A DNA stretch of 44,775 nt. Source: Candidatus Aminicenantota bacterium (GTDB lineage Bacteria > Acidobacteriota > Aminicenantia > Aminicenantales > Aminicenantaceae). Below the pieces are notes generated by a model that did no database searches, had not been told where the DNA came from, and worked only from the letters and a program-made list of their open reading frames with translations. Of the stretch, positions 18,932 to 26,550 are shown in pieces (the stretch's first letter is position 1; every line of letters starts with the position of its first letter). A program made the position numbers and the translations under genes. The stretch spans positions 1-44,775 of the forward strand of contig JAFGNQ010000138.1 in assembly GCA_016926925.1 (NCBI GenBank), given 5' to 3'.

Positions 18932-19525
18932 ATGTCGGAATTGGATTCTTATCTCAAAAGCCTCATCGATAGGTTTTCATCTATGATCAGGCATGTCATC
19001 GGAACGAACCTGTACAAAACAGATGATATTGACATAGAGGACATAGAGCAGGAAGTCAAATTCAAAATCTGGATGCTTTTAAAAAAAGGCAAAAAAGTCG
19101 AAAATTTGCCGTCTTATATTAAAAGAGTCGCCTATACCGCTACAGTCGATGAGTTGCGCAAGATGAAAAAACAGAATCCGGCTTCAGAAATTGAGACGCA
19201 TAACAGTTTGTATTCAATGTCCCGTTTAAAAGAACTCGGAAATGCTGCGGAATCGCCGGAATTGCTGCTGGAAAGCAAAGAGACTCGGGGTTTTTTGGAA
19301 GACTTGATCGACTCTCTTAGGCAGAGCCGCAAGCAGGTTCTACGCCTCTATCTTATGGGGATGTCCGTAGAGGAAATTTGTGAGTTCTTCGATTGGGATA
19401 AAACCAAAGTCAGACATCTTCTTTACAGAGGTATCGAAGATATGAGAGAGAAAATGAAATCCCTTAATGTTGAGCCACTGCTGTCCGGCGATCCGAAATT
19501 GGAGAATAAAATTAAGAAATCATAG
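18932..19525 (+). CDS. ECF-like sigma-70 family RNA polymerase sigma factor
   Basis: 197-residue sigma factor with only regions 2 and 4, the ECF layout. Region 2 spans about 12-80, with an acidic DIDIEDIEQEVKFKIW segment and LPSYIKRVAYTATVDELRK for -10 recognition. Region 4 spans about 118-176, with the helix-turn-helix MSVEEICEFFDWDKTKVRHLL for -35 recognition. The linker is somewhat long. Its direct partner is the next gene, 20 bases downstream, a zinc-finger membrane anti-sigma candidate, so the sigma factor would be held at the membrane until released. The ribosome site is poor: AGGAAA abuts the ATG. Likely targets are the divergent S8 operon and possibly its own promoter; no matching promoter motif was proven. 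Confidence 0.85.
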   Translation: MSELDSYLKSLIDRFSSMIRHVIGTNLYKTDDIDIEDIEQEVKFKIWMLLKKGKKVENLPSYIKRVAYTATVDELRKMKKQNPASEIETHNSLYSMSRLKELGNAAESPELLLESKETRGFLEDLIDSLRQSRKQVLRLYLMGMSVEEICEFFDWDKTKVRHLLYRGIEDMREKMKSLNVEPLLSGDPKLENKIKKS

Positions 19526-19545
19526 ATACATGGGGATGGAATTCT

Positions 19546-20271
19546 ATGAAAAATTCAATTCATAAGATTAAAAGAACTTTATCGAGGAAAACGGGAGGCT
19601 GTCCCAATAAAGAGGAGTTCGCCTTAATTTTTCTCAAGGAGACGAACCGGGAAAAGAAATTCAGGCTGTTGGACCATATCTTTACCTGTTCCAAATGTAT
19701 GTCCGAGTTCAAAATATTGATAGAGCTTTGGAAAAAAGAACATGCGCTTTTCGAACCGGAGATTCAAGAGATTTTTGAAAAAGCACAGCCCGAACACATC
19801 AAAACATCGGCCCAAAAGGCACTGAAGCTCTTGAGAATGGAAAAAAGATCGCGTCGGCGGATGGCTTTCTCTCCTGTCAGAGCCGCCTCTTTGCTTTTAG
19901 CAGCCACTGCTTTCGTCCTGATCTTTTATTTCGTCGGCCTCGACCGCCATCAGGACATTGCTCTAGAGAGGGATTTCGGATCGGATTCATTTCAAACTCT
20001 CGAACCCTGGGACACAGTCAGCGAACAGCCGATTCGTTTTCGCTGGACTGAGGTTGCAGAAGCAAAAGAATATGCATTAGAAATTTTGGACAGCGGGCTG
20101 GAAGCGACTTATCGAAAAGAAGGAATCCGAACGGCCTTTTTCAAGCTTCCGAATACTGCCTACACACAGCTCTCAAAGTCGAAGACTTACTTCTGGAAGG
20201 TCATCGCCACTCTTAGGAACGGGCAAATTATCGAATCCGAGTTCGGTAAGTTCTATCTCAAGGGAAGATGA
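19546..20271 (+). CDS. Membrane-anchored zinc-finger anti-sigma factor candidate
   Basis: 241 residues. The N-terminal cytoplasmic part carries a Cys19 ... His44-x3-Cys48-x2-Cys51 pattern (HIFTCSKC), the usual zinc-binding anti-sigma fold. A basic stretch (RMEKRSRRR) precedes one membrane helix at about 112-131 (AASLLLAATAFVLIFYFVGL). The remaining 110 residues would face the periplasm and look like a fibronectin type III-like beta domain (PIRFRWTEVAEAKEYALEIL ... YFWKVIATL). Position right after the sigma gene supports the anti-sigma role. A periplasmic sensor domain fits release by proteolysis or ligand binding. It ends 25 bases from the convergent TPR-CHAT protease gene, a natural candidate partner, though no direct link can be shown from sequence. 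Confidence 0.78.
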   Translation: MKNSIHKIKRTLSRKTGGCPNKEEFALIFLKETNREKKFRLLDHIFTCSKCMSEFKILIELWKKEHALFEPEIQEIFEKAQPEHIKTSAQKALKLLRMEKRSRRRMAFSPVRAASLLLAATAFVLIFYFVGLDRHQDIALERDFGSDSFQTLEPWDTVSEQPIRFRWTEVAEAKEYALEILDSGLEATYRKEGIRTAFFKLPNTAYTQLSKSKTYFWKVIATLRNGQIIESEFGKFYLKGR

Positions 20272-20276
20272 GCCCG

Positions 20277-20288
20277 GGTTTTAAAACC
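20277..20288. repeat. Perfect 12-bp palindrome in convergent gap
   Basis: GGTTTTAAAACC sits between the convergent stop codons of the anti-sigma and TPR-CHAT genes. It may help end transcription in both directions, but lacks the long stem of a standard terminator. Confidence 0.3.
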
Positions 20289-20296
20289 GATGGTAT

Positions 20297-23200
20297 TCAG
20301 TCGATCAGTTTGTCCCACCAGGTTGATTTCTGGAGACCCACCCTGGAGGCCGCCTCTCCGATGAGGATAAAAGAAGCCCAATAGTACGGATTGCGGTATT
20401 CCGTGTCCAGCATCTTCATTTTGGCATGAATCAAAGCTGCCTGTTTTGTCATTCCATCAGTCAAGTTTTCATAAAAATATTTCATGAATTCCGCTGTCGA
20501 GCGATCATCGATCTTCCACAGGCAGGCCAAAACCGATTTTGCTCCAGCATAGAAAAAAGCCCTGGCAAGACCCTGAATACCTTCCCCTTTCTCCATTTTC
20601 CCTTTGGCTGTTTGGCATGCCGAGAGGACAACGAGTTCCGCATTCAATTTCGTATCATAGATTTCACGAACTTGAAAAAATCCATCCTCCAAGGGATCAT
20701 CATCCAAATTCAGGACCAGGGCGGATCGATTGGAGTTTTTTTCATCCAGCAGACTGTGCGTGGCAAAGTGGATAATTTTAAACTCGTCCAGAGGCAAGCT
20801 CTTCACGAATTCCTCACTCGCATCCTTTTGTAAAACCAAGCGAGTACATTCCTTTTTCAACAGATGCGTAATGGCCCGGATCTCCTTAGCCGCATATTTC
20901 AGGGGGTAAATCCTGAACTTTTCTTCCAAATAATATTCATGGATGATGTCATTAGATTTGACGGATTCCTTTCGATTCCAATGATCGTTTTGAATCGGAT
21001 CTCCGACAGCCAGCAAATCAAGTTGATTTTCGTGTTTCCTTTCTTTGGTGATGATACTGAACAGGGTGGAAGCCGAAGGTGCGTAGGAAACTCCGTACCG
21101 CTCCATGAGATAAGCCGGCCTTTCGCCATTTCTCGAGCTTGCGGCTTGACAGACGAGAGTCTCGAAAGGCAGATAATGCAGCTCCCTGTCGGGAACGATG
21201 ATGAGTTTGTCGATATTCTCGTTAAAACCGTTTGACTTTTCCCGGATCAGCAGTTCACACAATTTTTTTCCCGGTTCTTTGCAGTCCGTACACGTAAATC
21301 CGCGGGCTGATACGAGCTTAACGTAATTTTTTACTGTACTAAGAACCTTACGGCTGAGGTCGCAAGGAATTCTATGGAGTCCGATGTTTTCCTTTGTACA
21401 GAAAAAGATAAATATATTCTCTTCGCCGACCAGGTAGGAGATCAATCCGGTTTCCTCGTCCAACAGAGAATTCTGGATCGCATCCGAATCCAAAGGTTCG
21501 AGTCCGACGGATTCGGTATAACCGGGATGTCCTCCTTTTATGAACTCGATGAGATTCCGGAGCTCATCTTCGGATCGCTCCACCTCTTCCAGAAGACTTT
21601 GTCTTTCATCTCCGCTGAGCCCGGAGTTGTAGAGCTTGGTCAACAAATGAGAAATTTTTTTGGAAAGGACATCCATTTCATTTTGACGCTCATGAAAAAA
21701 GGAACTCAGGTCAATCCCGGCTTGCCGGAGATCATCTAAAAAGGCTCGGGCTTTAGCTTTTTCTGCAAAGAAAAGGCACTCTCGATCGTATCCTTTTGAA
21801 GGATCGGAAACGTGAAGATCATACAAAAGGTCGACCAAATATTCATAAATGCGGATCTTGTTCTGAAAATAGCCTGATCTGTGTTCGGCAACCAGAAATT
21901 GACTGCGTAATTCTTCAATCACATCTATAGCTTTCTTGTAAAAATCGACGGCTTCAGTGAGTTTCTGCTCGAGCGTTTGCACCCGACCTAATCCGGCATA
22001 AGCCTCCCAGATGATGTTGGGGTGACCCATTTCCCTGCCTATAGAAAGCGCCCTGAAATAATACTGTATCGATTCCGCATAGGATTCGGATCTACAATAA
22101 AGTTCTCCTAACCTGCAGAAATTTTTCCCTATTATCACCTTGTTTCCGCTCTTGTCGGCTTTCTCCAAGCTGGACAGGAAAAACTGCTTAGCCTCTCTCA
22201 TTTCATTATTGTGAAAATGAGCGAGGCCGATGTTGTACAAACACTCCGCTTCCTCCCGGATATGATTGATCGTCCGGACATATTCCAAAGCCTGTTTGAA
22301 ATGCTCCAGGGCTTCAGGAGCTTTGTTCAGCTCCAAATAAACATATCCGATCGTATTGAAGCATTCCTCCCGGCTCCATTTGCTGATGTATCGTTCCGAG
22401 ATGGCCAGGGCATTTTTGTTGTATTCGAGGGCCTTATCATAATTCCCCAGGATATAGTAAATATCTCCTATCTCAGAAAGATGAAAGGCCTCACCCGTCT
22501 TGAAACCCAATTGTCGGGCGATAGCCAAACCCTGTCTTGCGCAGGCCATAGCTTCAGAATAGTCTCCTATTCCCTTATGGAGTTTTGTCTCCCAGTAAAG
22601 AGTGATACCCAGCTTTTGAAGCTCTCCCAAGTCCCGGTAGTAGGCAGAACTTCGTTCAAGATATTCATGAGCTTTGGTCAAATTTCCCAGTTCATTATGG
22701 ATGACACCGAGAGTTCGGGCGCAAATGATCTCCTGCTTTTCGCTCGATATGTCGCGAGCGATGGAATAAGCTTTACGGCACAACTCAAACGCCTTGCTGA
22801 AATTTCCACGCTCGGTGAGAAGGAAACTCAGAATCTCCAGAGATCTCGAGAGCTGAAACCGATCCCCGGTCTCTTCCGATATTTCGATGCTTCGCCGGAT
22901 GCTCTCAGAAGCTTTGTCATAATCGTTGAGGTACATGTAGAGATAGCCTATATAAAAAAGACAGTTGGCCTCGGCTGTCCGGTCGCCTTTCAAATGTTGC
23001 ATTGCGAGCGCATGTTGATAATTTAAAAGAGACAGATCATAAGCATCCAGCCAGAAATGGATGTAGGCCAAACCCTGATAGAGGCAGTCATTGTCGGGAA
23101 AACGCTTGATGTGTTGATGGAACTGAGCTATGAGAGATTCCAACTCGGCCTTGTACTTGAGATAGGGAATGAGTTCCTCATAGACCTCCCAGAAACGAGC

Positions 23201-23674
23201 TCCGAGTGCGATGCTCGTTTCAAAATGCTCCTTGGCTTTCGTGTATTGTTTGGCATATTTGCAGGCAAGTCCATAACCATAGTGATAATGGGGTTTGTCG
23301 GGATCTGTGTTCAAAAGATTTTGAAAATATTCCATAACCAGCGTTCGCTCGGTACGGGAAGAGTTCAGCCGGTCACATTTGGCCGCTGTTTGAACGAGCA
23401 GCTCGTAGGCTGCTGTGAAGTTCGGCTCCAATGCAAGGATTTCCTTACAACCTCCGACGGCTCTGTCATACTGGCCGAGCCTTTCAAATACAAGCACCTG
23501 AGAGTAAAGGATCCCAAGCTCACTCTGTTTCGATTTGCGTGATCGACTCCCGGAGGCATGGAGGTTTATCGCTTTTCCACCGGTGTTTTCATTTTGCGCC
23601 CTAAGTTCTGGACCTGGAGCACTGAGAATAATTCCCACCAAGAGAATTCTCAGGATGGCTGTTCGTATTGTCAT
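20297..23674 (-). CDS. Exported TPR-CHAT caspase-like cysteine protease
   Basis: 1125 residues. An N-terminal signal peptide (MTIRTAILRILLVGIILSAP, ending near ELRAQ) indicates export. Residues about 50-580 are tandem tetratricopeptide repeats, at least ten, with typical AxxxYxxAL spacing (for example GNYDKALEYNKNALAI). A charged helical linker (about 590-730) leads to a C-terminal CHAT domain (about 800-1115). The caspase-like dyad is intact: His973 in IHFATHS and Cys1020 in LSACQTA, followed by GEGIQGLARAFFYAGAKSV and the tail YWASFILIG. TPRs probably bind a partner or signal that controls cleavage. The gene converges on the sigma/anti-sigma pair. A cut in the periplasmic part of the anti-sigma protein, or of the S8 zymogens, is an attractive but untested idea. 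Ribosome site weak. Confidence 0.88.
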   Translation of the reverse strand: MTIRTAILRILLVGIILSAPGPELRAQNENTGGKAINLHASGSRSRKSKQSELGILYSQVLVFERLGQYDRAVGGCKEILALEPNFTAAYELLVQTAAKCDRLNSSRTERTLVMEYFQNLLNTDPDKPHYHYGYGLACKYAKQYTKAKEHFETSIALGARFWEVYEELIPYLKYKAELESLIAQFHQHIKRFPDNDCLYQGLAYIHFWLDAYDLSLLNYQHALAMQHLKGDRTAEANCLFYIGYLYMYLNDYDKASESIRRSIEISEETGDRFQLSRSLEILSFLLTERGNFSKAFELCRKAYSIARDISSEKQEIICARTLGVIHNELGNLTKAHEYLERSSAYYRDLGELQKLGITLYWETKLHKGIGDYSEAMACARQGLAIARQLGFKTGEAFHLSEIGDIYYILGNYDKALEYNKNALAISERYISKWSREECFNTIGYVYLELNKAPEALEHFKQALEYVRTINHIREEAECLYNIGLAHFHNNEMREAKQFFLSSLEKADKSGNKVIIGKNFCRLGELYCRSESYAESIQYYFRALSIGREMGHPNIIWEAYAGLGRVQTLEQKLTEAVDFYKKAIDVIEELRSQFLVAEHRSGYFQNKIRIYEYLVDLLYDLHVSDPSKGYDRECLFFAEKAKARAFLDDLRQAGIDLSSFFHERQNEMDVLSKKISHLLTKLYNSGLSGDERQSLLEEVERSEDELRNLIEFIKGGHPGYTESVGLEPLDSDAIQNSLLDEETGLISYLVGEENIFIFFCTKENIGLHRIPCDLSRKVLSTVKNYVKLVSARGFTCTDCKEPGKKLCELLIREKSNGFNENIDKLIIVPDRELHYLPFETLVCQAASSRNGERPAYLMERYGVSYAPSASTLFSIITKERKHENQLDLLAVGDPIQNDHWNRKESVKSNDIIHEYYLEEKFRIYPLKYAAKEIRAITHLLKKECTRLVLQKDASEEFVKSLPLDEFKIIHFATHSLLDEKNSNRSALVLNLDDDPLEDGFFQVREIYDTKLNAELVVLSACQTAKGKMEKGEGIQGLARAFFYAGAKSVLACLWKIDDRSTAEFMKYFYENLTDGMTKQAALIHAKMKMLDTEYRNPYYWASFILIGEAASRVGLQKSTWWDKLID

Positions 23675-23946
23675 TTTTTAAGAACCACCAGTTTTCTAAA
23701 GGATCAATCTGGCACAAATGTGTGCAATTCCCTGTCTATTCTTTTTCGGAGAAAATGTCGTTTCATATTTCCATGCAGTGATATTTTAGGTAACATGCAT
23801 AGAAAAATCAAAACATGTTGATCCACGGGATGCCTGCAAGACAGAAGCTTTGAGCTCGAATTATTAAACCTATCCCATAGCCGATACGATAGACTTTCTC
23901 AAAAAACTGAAGGATCAGGGCATAATTGATTACTAGCCCAATTCGC

Positions 23947-25155
23947 TCAGAGCCCGAAGTTTTTCCGGGCCATGGCGGCGATTTTTTCGCCGATGCTGAT
24001 GGCGGCCGTCGCAGCCGGAGAAGGGGCGTTGAGGACATGAATCATCCTCTCGGCTTCAACGATCCGGAAATCATCGACCAGAGCGCCGTTGGATTCCAAG
24101 GCCTGTGCCCTCACACCGGCAGCTCCGGGAACAATATCTTTTCCTTGAAGCTCGGGAATCAGCCTCCGGAGAGCTTTACCAAATGCTCTTTTAGAAAAAG
24201 AGCGGTACATTTCCCCAAAGCCTGTCCTCCAATAAGGACCGATCAGTTTTAAAAATCCCTTGTAGGTGAATATTTCAAGAGCATCCCTGAGGGAGAAGCT
24301 GGTTTTTTTATACCCTTCTCTTTTGAATGCTAAAACGGCATTCGGGCCTGCTTCGACACCTCCTCTGATCATGCGTGTGAAATGAACGCCCAAAAAAGGA
24401 AAGGACGGATCGGGAACAGGATAGATCAAGTTTTTCACGAGGTGATGCTTTTCCGGAATGAGCTCATAGTACTCGCCTCGAAAGGGAATGATCCTCAATC
24501 CGGGATCGACACCGCATAGTCTGGCCACTCTATCCGATTGAAGACCCGCACAATTGATGAGATGCCGGCACTCATAATCCCCCTTGGTCGTTTCGAGAAT
24601 CAAGCCACCTGATTTATTTTGACAGGAGATTACTTTCGCACCAAGATGAACCATTCCTCCTTTATTTTGAATGACATCCGCAAATTTCTCGGTAACCTGC
24701 ACATAATCCACGATGCCGGTATCCGGAACGAACAGGCCGTCTATACCGGCGACATGGGGCTCAAAGTCCCGAATTTGCTCATTCGTAAGCCGACGCAAAC
24801 CTCCCAATGCGTTAGCTTTTCCCCTGGCTTCAAGATCATCCAAACGCGGAATCTCATCCTCAAAGGTTGCCACCACGACTTTTCCGCACCTCTCACAAGG
24901 TATCTCATGATCTTCACAAAATCTGTAGAGCGCCTCTCTTCCCTCCACACAATTCTTAGCTTTAAGAGAACCGGGCTTATAATAAAGCCCTGAGTGGATG
25001 ACCCCACTGTTGTTCCCGGTTTGATGGGCCGCCAGTTTCGATTCCGCTTCGATAATGATTATCGAACCGTTTTTCAGGTTTGAAAGTGCCATGGCCGTGG
25101 CACAGCCTACAATACCCCCTCCGATTATAGCGATGTCATACGGCTTTGCATTCAT
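23947..25155 (-). CDS. lhgO: L-2-hydroxyglutarate oxidase/dehydrogenase (FAD)
   Basis: 402-residue FAD enzyme that oxidises L-2-hydroxyglutarate to 2-oxoglutarate. The Rossmann motif IIGGGIVGCATAMAL is at the N-terminus. The family hallmark AHQTGNNSGVIHSGLYY follows at about 43-59, with SLKAKNCVEG after it. FVPDTGIVDY, IPFRGEYYEL and GVRAQALESNGALVDDF are also typical. The length matches the family (about 400). Such enzymes are membrane-associated and pass electrons to the quinone pool, or in some bacteria act as oxidases. Here it follows the Kce gene on the same strand after 210 bases and joins other amino-acid breakdown genes; lysine or glutarate breakdown is one known source of its substrate. 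The ribosome site is weak. Confidence 0.9.
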   Translation of the reverse strand: MNAKPYDIAIIGGGIVGCATAMALSNLKNGSIIIIEAESKLAAHQTGNNSGVIHSGLYYKPGSLKAKNCVEGREALYRFCEDHEIPCERCGKVVVATFEDEIPRLDDLEARGKANALGGLRRLTNEQIRDFEPHVAGIDGLFVPDTGIVDYVQVTEKFADVIQNKGGMVHLGAKVISCQNKSGGLILETTKGDYECRHLINCAGLQSDRVARLCGVDPGLRIIPFRGEYYELIPEKHHLVKNLIYPVPDPSFPFLGVHFTRMIRGGVEAGPNAVLAFKREGYKKTSFSLRDALEIFTYKGFLKLIGPYWRTGFGEMYRSFSKRAFGKALRRLIPELQGKDIVPGAAGVRAQALESNGALVDDFRIVEAERMIHVLNAPSPAATAAISIGEKIAAMARKNFGL

Positions 25156-25256
25156 TTTAAGCTCTTGATTTTACAGGAATCGCTTGGGCAAAACAATTCC
25201 TTATTATGAGATTCAGAGAGCGTAAAACACGCAAAATATTATTCTCTGAAATCTAG

Positions 25257-25319
25257 AAAAAATTGAGTTATATAAAGAGGGGGCACTTCGGGAACGTCCT
25301 CAGAGCGCCACACTCAATT
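25257..25319 (-). terminator. Candidate terminator after the Kce gene
   Basis: Inverted repeat AATTGAGT (25261-25268) / ACTCAATT (25312-25319) enclosing 43 bases with further short pairing (GAGG/CCTC). On the minus strand, the direction of the Kce gene, the right arm runs into six T. It lies 46 bases past the Kce stop. The loop is long for an intrinsic terminator, so it could instead be a structured leader for lhgO. Confidence 0.4.
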
Positions 25320-25365
25320 CCCAGTGGGGGATGTTAATCGCCTGTGCTGTTCCCTATTTACCGAC

Positions 25366-26340
25366 CTACCCGGCGATCCCCATAATTTTTCGCGCAACAG
25401 CAGGTGTGGCTACATCTCTGCCAAGCTCTCTGGCGATGTTGGCGATCTTTCTCGTTTCTTCGGCATTGGATTTGATGATTTCGTCTTTATGCGGATACAT
25501 CCAGAGGTGGTCTTCCATGCCGACACGCACGCTGTCCACTCCCATAAGCATGGCGAACACAGACAATGACAACCAATTGCGTCCACCCGCACTGATTCCT
25601 ATAACGCTTCCTTCGGGCATAGTCTTCATCATCCCAAGCACGTACTGGTGTCCCCAGGGATCCTTGATAACAGGTGCCGTGTTGTGCATGCCCGGTCCCA
25701 TCGACATCACGTACGGTTTTCGGAGAATGCCCGGTTTGATCAGCCATTCTTCAACATTTTGAATACCTTCCCAGTTGTGATTCATGAATTCAGGCTTCAC
25801 GTCGTGTTCCTGAAGATAATTGATCGTCGCCACGGCATTGCTCTCCGTAGCCATGGTGATTTCCGCCTCTTCCTCAGCATTCACATTCTCGAGACAGTAA
25901 GAAACAGGTGTGAAAATCGTGGATTCCATGTGCTTCTTGCTGATGCCGTGAAGAGCATCCACCATGGGTTTTACCGTCTCGTAGGTGTACTGAGTCGAAC
26001 CATCCGCATAGCCCTCGCACGAACTCGGCTGGATGATCACATCGGGGCATTTTGCTACGATCCTGTCGACTGTTTCCTTCATCAACTCGACCGTGGATTT
26101 GTGATAGCCCAGTTCGTCTCTGTTGTGTATGTGGATCATGGCTGCGCCCTCATCGTAGGCTGCAATCGCTTCATCGGCGATCTCTTTCGGAGAGTGAGGA
26201 AGATGAGGATTGTGTTTTCGCGTAAACAGCGCTCCAACCGGACAGCACGTTATGATCAAAGGCTTGTCCATCGTTGGGATCTTTCCCTGTTTGGCCACCA
26301 TGTCCGCCCATTTGACACCTTGCCATTCTTGACTTGCCAT
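25366..26340 (-). CDS. kce: BKACE-family beta-keto acid cleavage enzyme (Kce-like)
   Basis: 324-residue zinc enzyme of the DUF849/BKACE family. Family members condense acetyl-CoA with a beta-keto acid and cleave it to acetoacetate plus an acyl-CoA; the founding one acts on 3-keto-5-aminohexanoate in lysine fermentation. The metal pair is His70 and His72 in MIHIHNRD, with a glutamate in VGMEDHLW near the C-terminus. Other family marks: ITCCPVGA, GISAGGRNWLSLSVFAMLMG and ELGRDVATPAVARKIMG. The N-terminus is about 20 residues longer than in short members (MASQEWQGVKWADMV), supported by AAGGAG upstream. No other lysine-fermentation genes are in view, so the exact keto acid is uncertain and the gene symbol reflects family, not proven substrate. 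Confidence 0.85.
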   Translation of the reverse strand: MASQEWQGVKWADMVAKQGKIPTMDKPLIITCCPVGALFTRKHNPHLPHSPKEIADEAIAAYDEGAAMIHIHNRDELGYHKSTVELMKETVDRIVAKCPDVIIQPSSCEGYADGSTQYTYETVKPMVDALHGISKKHMESTIFTPVSYCLENVNAEEEAEITMATESNAVATINYLQEHDVKPEFMNHNWEGIQNVEEWLIKPGILRKPYVMSMGPGMHNTAPVIKDPWGHQYVLGMMKTMPEGSVIGISAGGRNWLSLSVFAMLMGVDSVRVGMEDHLWMYPHKDEIIKSNAEETRKIANIARELGRDVATPAVARKIMGIAG

Positions 26341-26550
26341 GCTTTCCTAACTCCTTCCTAATAAATTATAGCTTATAAAATATATCATAAATTAGGATCC
26401 AAAAACCACATTTTTAGCGCTCTTATCCACAATTTCATCACACATACTTGCGCAGAGTCAGTCGCGGCTCATCGAAATATGCGTCTCTTCGAAAATATGT
26501 GCCGCAGAAGCATTCTTAAAAAAAACCGATAAATCAGAAGATCTGCCGGC

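Noticed and set aside
22211..23026. A 271-codon plus-strand frame
   Set aside because: Antisense to the TPR repeats of the CHAT protein; long frames opposite to repetitive helical coding are expected.
18932..23674. A type III-E CRISPR-like system, given TPR-CHAT plus a sigma factor
   Set aside because: No CRISPR repeats and no Cas7-11 or other cas gene are present, and the CHAT protein has a signal peptide.
25648..26361. A 237-codon plus-strand frame
   Set aside because: Antisense to the Kce gene; His/Arg-rich composition typical of shadow translation.
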